Source: Lunularia cruciata (taxonomy: Eukaryota > Streptophyta > Marchantiopsida > Lunulariales > Lunulariaceae). From it: 64,000 nucleotides of DNA. The position numbers and the translations under genes are program-made. Numbering within the stretch: position 1 is the stretch's first letter; each line of letters starts with the position of its first letter. The notes under the pieces were generated by a model. That model searched no databases and had not been told where the DNA came from. It saw only the letters and a list, made by a program, of their open reading frames with translations. Location: positions 21,544,744 through 21,608,743 of the forward strand of contig OX419759.1 in NCBI GenBank assembly GCA_948567375.1, read 5' to 3'. Shown here piece by piece: positions 1 through 13,550 of this stretch.

Positions 1-149
1 CTATCTATGTCCCTAATCCTATGGTGGAGCTTCCTTGGAGGAGATCCTCTTTGTCTATATAATAAAGAGAAGGTGCTCCCTTGGGGCATCGAATGTTTGA
101 GTGTGCAATCTGTGTTTTCTCTCTTCTCTTGTCCTCGGAGTATTACACT
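1..149 (-). mobile_element. LTR-like repeat fragment, cut by the window edge
   Basis: The reverse complement of this stretch matches 17171-17317 closely and 59093-59194 more loosely. It begins TGTAATACTC on the minus strand, as a plant LTR would. It stops abruptly at 149, where a chromoviral LTR piece begins. No coding sequence belongs to it here, so the element type is not known. Confidence 0.5.
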
Positions 150-375
150 TCTCAAGAAGCTTCCTTGAGCCGCTTTCTTGGAGTGCAAGTCAAGTTAACT
201 AGGAAGCTTCTCAAGAAGCTTCCTTCTAGAAGCTACCTGCTTAGGGCGCAAGTTAACTAGTTGGGAAGCTTCCTAAGAAGCTTCTTAGATGCTTCTAGAA
301 TATTCTAGGCTATTTTGGCTTATTCTCTACTTCGTAAGCCCGACTAACTTCGTCACTAAACTCCATATTGTTACA
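150..375 (-). mobile_element. Truncated chromoviral LTR
   Basis: Matches the inner and 5' part (minus sense) of the LTR at 61020-61432, including its characteristic run of AAGCTT and TCTAGAAG blocks. It ends at the canonical TTGTTACA edge at 375. The other third of the LTR is missing, replaced by the unrelated LTR-like piece at 1-149. It abuts relic DNA of the methyltransferase-type gypsy family. Confidence 0.65.
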
Positions 376-1829
376 CCTGGAGCCTTTGGAGGCCCCATAA
401 ATCATGTCCATGTCCTACAACTATAGTGCGGATACACCAAGTGCACTCTCAATTGAATCAGCTCCTACATCAAACTCCAACTCAGAGTCAATCTCCTCTC
501 TCATTGAGACTTGATATACAGGCTGATATTGAGCACCACTCCAAGTAAACCCACTACATACTATAGTGTTATCTCTTCTAAAATCCCGAAAGAACTCCAG
601 TGTGACAAGGTAACCAAAAATTCCAACTCGTGACCGGAACCACCGTAAGTACACCTCAAAGTGCCAAAACCACCATGTGGTGATGTACTAAATAAATGTC
701 ATCCATTAATGTAGCTCTAACTATAACAACTACACTAGGAGAAAGTGTAACTTGTAACCTGCAATCACAATCGCGCTTTCACAATCTACAGGTCATCACT
801 TCCTACCTCACTAGAGAGAAATATAGGTAGCCTAATTGGTCATCACACCATCCTCACTATCAAGAGCACACCAAAGCACCAATGCTCTAAAGTCAGGGCA
901 TCTCACACAAACATTGTAAACAAACAAGAAGTAAAGAATGGAGGGGGTATAATCACAAGAAATCTAGACAAAATCCTCCATCTCATAAATCAACACTAGA
1001 TTGACTCTGTCACCATTTGGCATTTGATATAATATGAGTTATCTACTTCCTAGGCTACCACAATCACCAGGAATGGGATCAAACTATCTCTCTTAGCCAA
1101 AGCTATAGGTGTATAGATAATAATAGAATACTCACTATGACAAAAAGTGAGGGTAGACTAGTGGCTAGGGCACCAATCTAGGAATCAAAGATCTAGGGGT
1201 CAAACCTTGTTATGCACAATCTAACAAGGTAGGCAGCTTTTGCCAAACAATAACCAAAATCTACTCTAAAATAGCTAGCTGCATGCCAATAAGCTGGCTT
1301 GCTGGCACTTCTTTGCCTTTGTAGCCTCTCATAGCCCACACACTATGCCTCAAAGCCTCTAAATCTGGAAAAACTCCTCCAAATTTGGCCAAAATCTGAC
1401 AAAAAATCTATTGTAAAATCTGACATAAAATCCCTAAAGTTGGCTGACCACCAAATCCTTTGCTAACTCTCCACTCAAGCCAAATTGAAAATATGGGGTT
1501 ATCCAAATTACAAATTCACAGGAGGGGCTCCCAATTCCACCTTCAATTTCACTTTTTGAGCTCAACTTGCCAAATTGGTCTTGCTTTACCTCTTGAGCTC
1601 AAAATCACAACTACTGCTTCAAAATTGCTTCTCTTTGCTCAAAATTTAGCCACCGTTTCCACACACTATCTGCCTCATTGCCAAATTTGTATCAATTTGA
1701 AGACCTACATACGATCATTCTTAGTGAAACTTTGGACCATAATCAAGATACCAATGATCACCAAGGCAAGGAGATACCACCAACACCAACAATCCTTGCA
1801 ACCATTTTCCTCTAACCTCACTTATCTGA
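376..1829 (-). mobile_element. Relic of a methyltransferase-type gypsy element: gag start and leader
   Basis: This stretch aligns with 37660-39249 of element B in the same orientation. The 421-654 frame reads residues such as REEIDSELEFD and ESALGVSAL, which also occur near the gag start of element B at about 37700-37810. The leader between gag and LTR is recognisable but diverged. Only the 5' end of the element remains; protease, methyltransferase and later domains are absent. It shows the family has more than one copy here. Confidence 0.6.
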
Positions 1830-2275
1830 TGTAATCAATTTGTTCACACAACTTGAATCACATTCAATCAGATCAATACTTGATCTATCACTCCATAATC
1901 TGCCAACAACTGGGCATTGATTACAGTCAAGCCACACCCACTCTAGCTAAGAGAATCTAAGTGATGTTTGCCAGCCTTTGTCCACCATAACCAAGAACTC
2001 AAAGGCTCAACATCATAGAAGTGAGCTCTCTTGAGCTACACTTCAAAAGTATACCCCCTTGGTCTCCAACCCTAATGGTCTTGTTGACAGCACATCCAAT
2101 GGTGCAAATAGTACTAAGTGACAATGAGCACTACCATGTAGTCAATACCCCAAACATGAAATCTGACCTTCAACAAGTAAGTAGTCTATGAGTAACTACC
2201 AAAATAGTCTTGACTACCAACACTACTACTCTAGAGTCCAAGCAATCTAGGTACGATGCTACAAATGGTGTGACA
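1830..2275 (-). mobile_element. LTR of the methyltransferase-type gypsy family (relic)
   Basis: Plus-strand edges TGTAATCA at 1830 and TGACA at 2275 match those of the element B 5' LTR (39250-39700), and the interior aligns along its length with many substitutions. It is the 5' LTR of the relic at 376-1829. The flank at 2276 is chromoviral gag, so this element appears to have inserted into an older chromovirus. Confidence 0.6.
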
Positions 2276-2870
2276 AATTAGCTCCTTCCAAAATTGCCAC
2301 CATAATTTTGCCACTCCATCTAATTGACTTGAAGCCAAGAGGATTTACCTCCAATCATCCACAAGATTTGTTGCTTCAAATAACATTCACAATCAAACAC
2401 AAAATTCTTTATTGTTAATGGTAGATTCCTGCCTTCCAAGACCTTTGGTTTTAAAAATTCCACTTGATTTCTTCTCCTTCTTGAAATGCCATTCTTTCCA
2501 ATTGCTTCTATTGTTAACCATCACAATTACTCTCTTTTGACAATTGAGTGAGATGCTCAATCTCTTGCTGCATAGCAATGATGACTTTGTGCATTGCTTC
2601 CATGACTACTACTCTATTACACCATTATCTTATAATTCTCTAAGTTAATATCTAGACGCAACACATCCACCACTAGTTTACTACATTATCATCTTATAAT
2701 TCTCTAAGTTAACACCTAGATGCAACACATTAACCACTACTCTATGTCATTATCATGTTATAATTATCTTAGTTAACACCAAAACATAACACATCCACCA
2801 CTTTCCATAAATCACAATTAGAAGGATCAATAGCTCATCAATACTCCTCCTTATTTATAGAAAATGCCAA
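2276..2870 (-). pseudogene. Chromoviral gag relic
   Basis: Aligns with the start of the element A gag (about 23520-23880, minus strand). Shared blocks include the protein-level match to the NFVFDCEHYF region and the 'ctactactctattcca' leader motif. It is heavily decayed and has no long frame. Other parts of the same relic probably include the LTR at 3928-4230. Confidence 0.45.
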
Positions 2871-3819
2871 AAATACCAAAAAATAGCTTACTTTTTGAAC
2901 ATGAAGAAACATTCAATTTACTATTTTAAAACTCTTTATTGGTTTAAAATTGCAAGAGAATCCTTAGACATATTTTTTATCTAATACTCTTCTTTATCTT
3001 TATGAATAGAATGTTAAAGAAATGCAGGATTTTCTCCATATTGCTAAGGTCCATGGATGTAACAAACATTATAGTTCAATTAGAGGAGAGAGTACCTACA
3101 AGCCTTTACCAAGTGTCTTAAGTCCATTCAACTTTACACAATGAAACAAAACCAAGACTAAAACTAAGATGAGAAAATTGAGAAGAGAAGACTAAAAAAA
3201 TTGAGACAAAGCAAAGAAGAGAAACTGATGGAAATATGAGATGCTTTTGAGCCCACTAGAAAGAGCACAATAGTTCTTTGATGCCTTGCAGATTAGCTTA
3301 AGGATAAGCAAACATGACTATTCTTCTTGTATTCCCTTTTCTCCACGTAGCCAATCTGTAAATTTGCATGACAAAATAGAAGGATATAAACAGCATGGTC
3401 ACATAAATGCAGATAGCATTGACTTGAATAACAAGGGAGAGGACCAAAGCCTCTCATTTACTTTTCTCTTTTCCACATAACCAAATTGTAAACATAGAAT
3501 CAAAGAATGTTCAAACTTGGATTACATCAATACTAATCCTTCTACCTATGTTTGTAATTTCATAGGGTCTTGATTCTATGTAATTAGGGACAATATTTCT
3601 AACTTTGACTGATAGCCACTCTAAAAGTATTTCTAAAAGCCTAACTAGGCCATTTTATAGTTAGCTTGTCCTAAATTTGCTTATTTTTGGAGGATATTTT
3701 ATGCTTATTTTTTGTATTTTTGTATTTATTCTACATGAATCCAAAAATAAGAAGGCTTGCTCATCATACAAGGAGATTGTATTCAAAAGGTCTTTGCCAT
3801 GGCAAGAAGTGTTAAATTT
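2871..3819. other. AT-rich spacer within relic DNA
   Basis: No homology to the other elements in the window was recognised and no convincing reading frame is present. It may be an insertion inside the decayed chromovirus, since gag-like DNA lies to one side and leader or LTR DNA to the other. Confidence 0.3.
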
Positions 3820-3927
3820 TTAGAAATAATGCTTTGGCAACACATAGATATAGAAATCCCAATGGTTTGGGGGAGATTGATTGGTGAATTATAGATTCAA
3901 TCCATCTCATTTCTACTCTAATATCAA

Positions 3928-4230
3928 TGTAAAAAGACAAAGGAAAGAAATAAGAGAATGGGAAATTAGAATAGAAAGTCACATTTGAAATGCTCAATTG
4001 AAGGAAATTCCAAATACCTAGCATGAGCTTGTGCTTTTTTGGTATTTATAGCAAATTAACACAAGGCTCTTGAGAAGCTTCCTTCTAGAAGTTGCCTACT
4101 TTGTGTACAAGCTAAGCTTACCATTAACTTCATGTGCAAGTTATCCAATCCTTAGAAGGTACTAAGAAATTTCCAAAGTGCTTCTAGAACAACCAAGAAT
4201 CTTTGTGGATGATTCTAGAACATTCTTATT
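3928..4230 (-). mobile_element. Decayed chromoviral LTR
   Basis: Starts TGTAAAAAG at 3928 after a degenerate primer site (compare TGTAAAAG at 24110). It keeps the order of LTR landmarks: 'cctagcatgagctt', a 'ggtatttata' TATA region and AAGCTT/TCTAGAAG blocks. The DNA at about 3835-3927 matches the element A leader. The far edge is not clear. Confidence 0.55.
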
Positions 4231-4619
4231 TTTTATTGTGGATCTGATTGGATTCTTTAGTTCATGACACTCTCTTAGGCTCCCCTAACAAGATCTAGGG
4301 GCAACATTCCTATTGGAGGTTTTGCAAAATAATATTTTTTGGTGCAAACTCATATGAGCATAGTAGTACATTTATAATCTATGTGACAAAGTACCCTAAT
4401 ATCAAAACCAATGCAATTGGGGACGTATGCAAATTCTTGGCCAGACCACATAAAGTCTTTGCATATGTTTCTCCATGTTGTGCAATGATTGAGCTTGTTT
4501 CCTAAATTATAGATTCACATTCCTTACACTTAGAACACTTAACTATATTTGGCTTATTTTACTAACTTATTAGCCTTTGCTAACTCCATATTATTACATT
4601 GACTCATTTCTAGGATGTA

Positions 4620-4800
4620 ATTAGTAGATCATACTCAACTCAGATTAGAAACTCAACACTCAACACAATATGATGGAAATGGACTCCAATTACATTGTCA
4701 AGTCCCACTCACTCTAGTTTAAAGATTCCAAATGACACTCTATCGGCCTCTATCCACCATAACTAGTAGCCTTTGAATGAAACTCTCCAATCAGCAAAAT
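4620..4800 (-). mobile_element. Partial LTR of the methyltransferase-type gypsy family
   Basis: Contains the LTR landmark 'ggcctctatccaccata' and flanking blocks shared with 4915-5344, 1830-2275, 29204-29652 and 39252-39700. Only part of the LTR is recognisable. Confidence 0.4.
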
Positions 4801-4914
4801 TAGTCACCCATGATCTGAAACTCAAAGAAATCTAAGACCATGATTGAAAGTACCAATGATCCACTAGGCTTGGAACAATTCCCACATCTAGTTTCCCCCA
4901 ACTCACTTCTTTGA

Positions 4915-5344
4915 TGTAATCAATCAATCACACACTCTACTCCGATCAAAAACTCGATAGTCAACACAATATATTGTCAACAATGGGCTACAATTACATC
5001 ATCAAGCTACATCCACTCTAGCTAAGAGACTCCAAGAGACACTCGTTGGCCTCTATCCACCATAACTAAGAGCTTGAAGACTCAACATCAAAGAAGTGAG
5101 CTCTCTTGAACTGCACTTTGAAGGTATACACCTCTTGAGTGGCCAAGAATTCAATGTATAATGGCCCAAATGATGGTGCAAAGGGTGTAACTAACAATAG
5201 CTCTAATGGTGTGATCAATAACCCTAACAAAAAATCTTGCTACCACTAAGTAGTCTTTGAGCAATTATTGGTATAGCTACGCTTGCCAAGACTAACACTC
5301 AAGTGTCCAAGCAAACTAACTTTGGAGTTGCAAATGTTGTGACA
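4915..5344 (-). mobile_element. Decayed LTR of the methyltransferase-type gypsy family
   Basis: Plus-strand edges TGTAATCA and TGACA match the family LTR. The interior keeps 'ctctatccaccata' and 'aagaagtgagctctctt'. DNA just before it (4880-4914) resembles the family leader. No coding part remains nearby. Confidence 0.5.
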
Positions 5345-7141
5345 ATAGTAATATTCATTTAGGCAAGAAAGGTAATTGAGAGTAGATAACGACAGATTTT
5401 AATTTCCCAACAATGATCAAAATATTTTCAAATATTTGCACTTTCAACTTTATTTTCTTTTTATCAAATTCTCTTTTCTTAATAGATTATTTCTATGGTG
5501 ATAAAATATCAAGCATCGTCTATTTCTACCCTTGTGTTGAATATTGTCAAGTAAAAAAATTAATATAAAAATATATGTGAGATATGAATGTAAATGTGAG
5601 ATATGTGAGATATGAATGTAAATGTTTCAAGTGCATGCAGTGAGTGGTTTTATCCTCATTATCCTCACAAGTATCTACTATATATTCATCATCTATGTAA
5701 TATTTGAGATAATTGCTTGACTTAACATCCTCTGACCCATTTGTATCTTTTTCTGTGAATCATTTTTAAAATATTTGTTGTTCATATGCATATACTATCA
5801 AGAAGATTCTCAAATACCACAATTGCAGTTAACATAAAATATTACAATCATGGTTTAAACACTATATTCCAAGATGTCATGTTTACCCTTTTGGAACTAG
5901 ACTCTTGATGTTAATTTGACGTTAAGTTAAAGGTTCACGCACTTCACTCGGGAGACCTAAGGGCCTCTGCCCTCTACTCGCTTAGTATGCTTATCCACAA
6001 GTGTCGAAAAGGATTGGTAGTCGAAGAGTTATTTTCACTCATCGGTTGTACAAATTTATAACAATAGATTCCAATATATTCTAATTTTTTCAAATGTTCT
6101 CGAAACGAAAGTTTTCAAACTGACTTCTTTATATATTCATAATTCTTTATTTTAGAATGAATCTAAGTCAAGACAAACAAGTAAACTATTCACATAATAT
6201 GTGAATCACTAATAAAAATGAGAAATCTCTTCTGTTTTATAGATACAAAGTGAATGAGAAAAAGCATTTATAAAATGTTTTAGTAAGAACCCAACAAGAT
6301 AAATACATTCTAAAATTAGAAAAACATACAACTTTTAAATGGATACTTTTAGGTTGGGAACCTACAAGATTTTCTTTAGGAGAGATTAGTGGCCAGAGGC
6401 CCTGCCTGTCAATCCCAATCATAAAGTCCCTCTACAACAAACACCGCTGCATGTAATTTCAGTGGATTACACCTATGTTTGAGGAGAAAGTAAAACACTT
6501 CCAACAAGAACACACATACTTCCTACACACATTTAGAGTCAAGACTACCATCGGGAGGATATTCACAGCAATCACACGAGAATCTAGAGTACGGAAAACT
6601 TGATATCAGAATAGGACATGAATTGGGTGCACAATTGGCACGAGTACCTGGTATTGGACCCTAACGTAGTTGAAACAGGTTCTCGTGCTTGCTAAGATCG
6701 AGCTATGAAGGTCCTCAAATACCAAGCAGATGATACGAGAACTCTTCGCACCGAAACTCAGGGACTTTGCACCAGTCCCCGTATGTTCCTATGTGGCTCT
6801 CACAGTCTAGTAACAAAACAGGCAAATAGTCAAACAATCTTCGTCACCTCTGATTTGTAAATTATGTGGAAAATCTTTGACGAGAGATATTTGTTTCATT
6901 CTCTACTGCACGTGTTAGAAAAACACAGTCCTAAGGACCTCTCGCAATAGTACATCATAAACCCCATTAAGCAAATAATGTAAGGAAATAACGTGGTTCA
7001 CTTTCTGCCCGGGAAGCTATCTCCACAACTGAAACAGGCTCACATGCCTTCGAACCTTAATTACTCTTTGTGAATATATGTATATAAACAGATATAGTTT
7101 CTCATCATTATCATCGGACTGAAGGGACTTCCTGCATATTG
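5345..7141. other. Intergenic, nothing recognised
   Basis: AT-rich sequence with only short chance frames. I see no homology to the other parts of the window and no RNA gene. Confidence 0.4.
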
Positions 7142-7715
7142 ACCAGTCAAGATATCTAATCACTTTAATACTTTGCCATAGTAGTGACTGAAAGTATCTA
7201 AAGTATCTAGACAAGTGGGACTTCTTGAATATTTCTAGACAAGTGGGACTTCTTGACCACTCAAATATCTAATCACTTTAATACTTTGCAATAATACTTT
7301 GCAATGACTGAACGTATCTAGACAAGTGACGGTCTCGCACTGCATCCGACTGAACTCCTGCATACAGACGTGGGGGACTCGCGGGACCACTCAAGATATC
7401 TAGTCACTTTAACACTTTGCCATAGGAAAGCCATAAGAATCTAGACAAGTGGAACTTCTTGAATATTTCTAGACAAGAGGGACTTCTTGACCACTCAAAT
7501 CTCTAATCACTTTAATACTTTGCAATAATAGTGACTAAAAGTATCTAGACAAGTGACGGTCTCGCACCGCATCCGATTGAACTCTTGCATTCAGACTTGC
7601 GGGACCACTCAAGATATCTAGTTGCTTTCATACTTTGCAATAGTAGTGACTGAACATATCTACACAAGTGACTATCCCGCACCGCATGAAACAGCAAAGG
7701 TGTTTCATCCGTCCC
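7142..7715. repeat. Tandem repeat of about 115 bp with two alternating unit types
   Basis: Five units start near 7142, 7257, 7385, 7492 and 7604. Each opens with a variant of 'accactcaagatatctaatc', then 'actttaatactttgc' and 'tatctagacaagtg'. Units 1 and 3 end in a 'gggacttcttgacc' version. Units 2, 4 and 5 instead carry a 'gacggtctcgcaccgcatcc' version. The order A-B-A-B-B' implies growth by a two-unit block. No coding potential. Confidence 0.75.
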
Positions 7716-8038
7716 GTTTGCTCTTGCTCTTGATCAGTCAAGTCACTGGTAACAAGCCAAACATAATAGCACGATAGTACTCCATATGGTACTATATTTT
7801 TTCCCATAACCTGTTGGTTCTGTTAGTAACATCCTGCAACGGATATTCTTGCTCGTATTCTTATTTCATACCATAGTTATCTTTTGTTTTACGTTCCTTG
7901 CGTTGGACCCACGGACTTCAACTAATCATTCAATGTGTAAAAGGACGAAAAAGTGAGTTGATTTCTCCATCAGGAAATCACCGCCAAAGCAGTTGATCAG
8001 TCCGCATGCAGTTGATCAGTCCGCATGTTTGTCGTTCA

Positions 8039-9489
8039 TTACCGAGAACAAGCTTGAAGCTTAAGCAATGCGTTCTCCTTCTTTGCTTGGGCATGTCTTC
8101 TCTCAAGCTCGGGTCTGAAATGCTGGATAAGCCCTTGAACAGGCCAAGCAGCGGCATCATCCAAAGCACATATTGTGTGTCCTTCAATTTGCTTGGTTAT
8201 CTCCTGTAACTTGTCAATCTCCTCCAACTTCGCGTTCCCTACCTTCGGGCTCTCCATCATGTGCCACAGCCATGGAAACCCCTCTCTGCAGGGTGTGCAC
8301 TGGCAACAGCTCTCATGCTTGTAGAGGTGAGCCAGTCGGGCAACTGCATCTACTTGGACGAACTTGTCCATGACAATCACCGCTGCTGTTCCAAGACCTG
8401 ACACTACTGCTTTCAATGCATCAAAATCCATCAGTACATCATCACATATATTCTTCAGGAGTAGAGGCACAGAAGATCCACCTGGAATAACAGCCAGGAG
8501 GTTGTCCCAGCCCCCTCTTACTCCACCACAATGTCTATCAATCAGCTCCCTCAGAAACTTATCTCATCCTCTACTGTACAAGGCTTGTTAACATGTCCTG
8601 AAATGCAGTACAACTTAGTTCCTGCATTGTTCTTGCGTCCGAAATGTGCAAACCATTCAGGACCTCTGCGCAAAATCGTTGGAGCAACAGCAACCGTCTC
8701 GACATTGGTGTCAATCGTTTGACAACCATAAAGACCAGCATGTGCAGGGAATGGAGGCTTCAATCTAGGGTTCCACTGTTTCCCTTCCAGACTCTCGAAA
8801 AGAGCCCCATATATATAAGCTCCTGCACCAAAGTGGAGATGCAAATCAAAGTCATATCCAGATCCACAAGCGTTCTTTCCTATATATCCTCCTGCACAGG
8901 CTCATGAAGAGCCGTCTATAAATCTAGCCTCTCGTTCACGTACTCTCCCCGGAGGTAAATATACCCGGGATTAGCTCTCATGCCCACTCCAGCGATCAAG
9001 CATCCTTCGATCAGCTTGTGTGGATCATGCCTCATACCCTCACGATCTTTGCAAGTTCCAGGTTCACTCTCATCGGCATTTGCAACGAGATAAGACGGAC
9101 GCCCAACAGAAACCTTGGGCATGAATGACCACTTGAGCCCAGAAGGAAAGCCTGCACTTCCTCTTCCTCTCAGGCCACTCGTTTTAATTTCACTAACGAT
9201 CCAATCAGTACCCTTCTGCACGCCCCGTTTAAGGGCCCCCCTTGATGAATGGGTCATGGCGTCCATACAGATTGGTGAAGATGCGGTCCTCATCCGAAAT
9301 ATTTCCGAAATGTGTTTTCTCTGATTTTGATGGCGGCGGTGGAGTGGATGGAATGGCTGGTTTAGCTTTGCCACTGAAAGCCCGACGCACTGCCGGTGTA
9401 CGAAGATTAATATTACAGGACGTTTGGTTAGAAAGTGCACTGCACGCTACAGGCCCGGCCAACGTTCGAATGGTCCCCATCTTCCTCAA
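8039..9489 (-). pseudogene. Dead second copy of NADH dehydrogenase flavoprotein 1 (complex I 51 kDa)
   Basis: Reads in broken frames as a near full-length complex I 51 kDa subunit and aligns with the intact gene at 42826-44265. The presequence (9489-9300) differs from that of the intact copy, so this is a diverged paralog and not a fresh duplicate. Near 9228 a frameshift and an eight-codon deletion remove the stretch before [10 protein letters not shown] stop follows NERLDL near 8916, and the FMN-side loop after GAGAYI (about 8810) has lost the CGEETALL residues. A further frameshift lies near 8550. The cluster-binding stretch reads SCCQCTPC where the functional gene has SCGQCTPC. No intron interrupts it. 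It cannot make a working subunit. Confidence 0.85.
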
Positions 9490-9719
9490 ACTGCCTTCCT
9501 CACCACCCTGCAGTACTTCCGTTCGCCTGGGGTGTCAACAATCCTTGATACTCTCTCCGTTCTCGGGCAAAACGCAAAGAGACAAATTTGCTTTTCTCAA
9601 GAAGAGCCATAATCCAACTGACGGCTTGAACATCTGTCAAGCACGAGCTTGAGGTTAAATTGTCATGCAAATATCCTTGAAGTAGTGTTCTTGGTATTCT
9701 TGTTATCGCAACTAGCAAG

Positions 9720-12700
9720 AAACACTATTTATCTGCTCACCACCTGAACCAACAGCACAGTGCACAGTCTGAGGTAATCCTTTAAAACTGTATTCCTGCT
9801 CTTCAAGATGTTCAAGATGCTCCTGAATGTTCAAATTTGGAAATGATATTTCTTTCCCTCTGAATCTCGACATAAAGCTCTAGATGACGGAGATCATGAA
9901 AGAACGTTTGAAACATTCAGGAGTTTGCATCCAAACGTCGACTCCTGGATTAGTTCAATTAGTTAGCAAAGTCCTGGGGCCATGTCTTTGTTCCTGATCG
10001 GTAAACTCTCAGGCAGCTACTCGTCAGAACGAAGAAACATCACGCTTTGTTTAGGAACTCCTACTCGAATTAAACTCATGTCTTTTTTCATAACAGAAAA
10101 GGCCGACGTACAATATTCTTCTCTTCCTCTGCGGCTTCACCTGTGCTATAACGATTATGGCTCGTCTACCGAGCTGGTCATTTGTCCAGATTTTCCTGGG
10201 CGGGAAACCAGCCGTGAAGACAAATTACCGTAGTCTTGTTTTAGGACCTCTGAAGCGAACATTGGACTCCACATTACCGGTATTTGAGTACCGGAACTAC
10301 ATGTTCGTGAAACATCCAAACTGCACAGTAGCAACACCGCAGTTCGGGATCAACTGTGCTCAAAGTCGAACGGAGGAATTATTTGAATTCTTAGTACTGT
10401 GAGACGTAACGAAATATTTTCAAGCTCGAGCCAAAGAAGATAGATTACTTCTGTATCGAATATGAACTTTGCACAATTCATCAAAATTAAAATATAGTAA
10501 GGGTTAGAAGATCACAATAATGGATAAAATAATTTATAGAACTGATAATATATCATTGACGTTCTATTCTTGTATTTAATTCAGTTAGAAATCTTTTTTA
10601 AACTTAAAAATATCATAAGTAGAATCTTTGGTTAATGCATCTCATATCTAATATTGGAAGTTTCATTATTTCCTTTCTTACTCAGTGAGAAAATTTTGTT
10701 ATAAATAGCACGGCTTTTTCTTGTAGTTAGTTAGTTTTTGATCTTCTGCCTATAATACTATAGAAAATGAGCTATGAACAATATAATCTGATTGATTTTT
10801 AATTGAAACGATGCTTTTACTCTTTTCCACGTAGCTTCCTATGTCGCATAATTCATTGTTTACAATGTTGATGAATAACATAGATTGTATGGTATAACGA
10901 AGTAGTTTATCTATGGAAGTGATTCATATATCTATATGATAAGATAGAAGATCATTAAAACTCACTAGAAGTGACAAAGAGTCACTCATATTTCTTCCGT
11001 TTTTTTCATGCATGGAACTCACTGAAAAATACCAAAACGCTAAAGCCTTTGAATGGAAGGTCTTTTAATGAAATTGACTTTGTGGACTATTGATTCATCT
11101 TCACAAATTTTCAAAAGATCTTGTCTCCGACTTTAACTCTTTGGCTTTATCTAGAATTCTTTTATGGCTTGGTCATAGTTCTCAACTTTTACAAACTTTT
11201 ACAAATTAATTTTCATTATAAGATTTCATCTTCTGTGTAGATTTTATCATTTAAAGTATATGATCTATGATAGATTTGTTTTGAACTTATATTCATATTT
11301 CATTATTATAGGCAATACAAACATCCTCAATTAGTTCATGATATTTGTCACTCTTTTACTTTACATCGTTTTTCATTCTACATATGTTTCACTTATACAT
11401 CTATTGTTCATATATCAAACCTGCTGATTATTTATTCTAGAAGATTAAAAGATATCAAACGATTTTGACTGAACTCGTCAAGAAAAATAGATTATTAATC
11501 ACGACCTTTGTGTTTGTGGTTTTATTACCTATACATAAAACTGAAATTTGAAGCTTCTCATTTCTGTCGGAATAGTGATCCTTATAAAGAACAAATTTGT
11601 TTACATTACATATCCACATGATTCAAAACTTCTCCTTCCTGCAAAAAACACCATACTTAAAAAGATGAAAATTAAAAGGAAATTGAGTTGACCAGTTATA
11701 TTTGAAATAAATGTTATGTGACAAGTAATATATTTTCTATAAATTTGTTCTTGAAAGGGAATTGCAATATTTTGAATCAAAATTCCTTCTTGGTAAGATA
11801 GGCAAGTATTCTTGGTGAATAAAGTATAGTAGGAAATCTAGAGCTTCATGCGAAGCGTACTCTCAATTCTCTGGTTTCACTAATTAGAATGGGCGTCCAG
11901 TCAGCCAACTAACTAATACACTTTTAGTATTGATCCTGCTTGACAACGTAAGACAATGAAAGCTAGTACAATTTATCATTTGTCGAATGGTTTCACACGT
12001 CAGTGAATAACCATTTCTATTTAAAATCGGGTGGACGATTTTGATTACTCTCTAGAAAAAGAGAACCATAGACACGATATCAGATGCTAACTCTCCAAGA
12101 GCTCGAAGCGCAATTTGTTCGAGTGTCTTAACTCCGGCAACTGTCATTCATTTGGATTTTCCAAATCTCAAGTCATGTGCAAAATCAACAAACATGAAAT
12201 AAGTAATATGGTGTCAGGATCTGCTCTGTACCTGTTTCTCTGACCTGAGGATGTTTCTTCTTCATAACAAGGCAGTCTGGGGGTAGTCAAGACGGGCCCT
12301 CTTGCAACTGTCGTTAATATTAAGATGCTCCTAGAAATTTGTTTCATTCATCTAATCTTCTTGTGAGATGTACCATTGTCCTGGATTCTTGACGAAACTA
12401 GATTACGAGAAAGCAGCACAACGTGATGCCATGGATAGAATCATCGAGGTAAGCAATTGTATTAGAAAGAACCTTGTCGATGTAAATTTATGGTGCCAAC
12501 GTCAGGGTGAAGGAGGACAAACGAGCAAAATCCGAGCTGGGTAGACGGTGGTTTCAACTCCTTTTCGATTCCTAAATTTCGTTTCGATTCATTGCTTGCA
12601 TTCTCTGATCGGATTAGAAACTATAAAAGTTGAGGGCTTAAGAGTTCATCGTAATGGCCATACAGCACTCATTATTGATGATTACAGTTTAATTATGTCA

Positions 12701-13452
12701 CAAACCTAGGAGTTGATTGGATAAAAGGTCTTTGATGATTTTCGGAATCTCATGATTTGATGAATAAAGAAACCATGCTGTCTCCTCGAGCTATGGTGGA
12801 TGGAGTGGACTCACTGCCTACTTTGATCAGATTTGTAAGTCTTGGGAATTGATATGATAAGAGTTCGTGGATATGGCCATCTGTCGCTAAAGTTCTTTCT
12901 AATCGTAGTTAATTTTTATTCTTATTACTGGCTTGATAGAATAAAAGCTATGGGTTATAGTCATGGAGCAATGTCTCTCTCTCAAAGTATATATCATATT
13001 ATGCAATAATATAATTTATAAATTTTAGTAAAAGAAATTATGCTGTTAAGCAAGAGGTCTAAATTGGATAGTGATGTATTGGTCAATTTGACAAGATTTT
13101 GAACGAACAAAAGACGAATTAAATAGTCATACTAATATGAAGTAAGATCAGAACAAAATATGTAATAGAAGATTTATGCTCGTGTAAAGTTCAAGATACC
13201 TTTAACCTCATAATAGTAGCTTTTTCCTAGGATTGTGGCATAATGAAAATTCAATTCAAGATTCAATTGTAATGCTCTGCATTTTAGTTTTTGATGAAGA
13301 TATATAACACACATGCATAAATTTAGATTATTTAAAAATATTTTAATTTATATTCAAAATATTTATCAGTGTATTATTTAGAAATATATAGTACTTACAT
13401 CATCTTCCAAGAATTCCTAGTTTGAATATTCCATTTTGAATTGTACTCAGAG

Positions 13453-13550
<98 letters not shown>

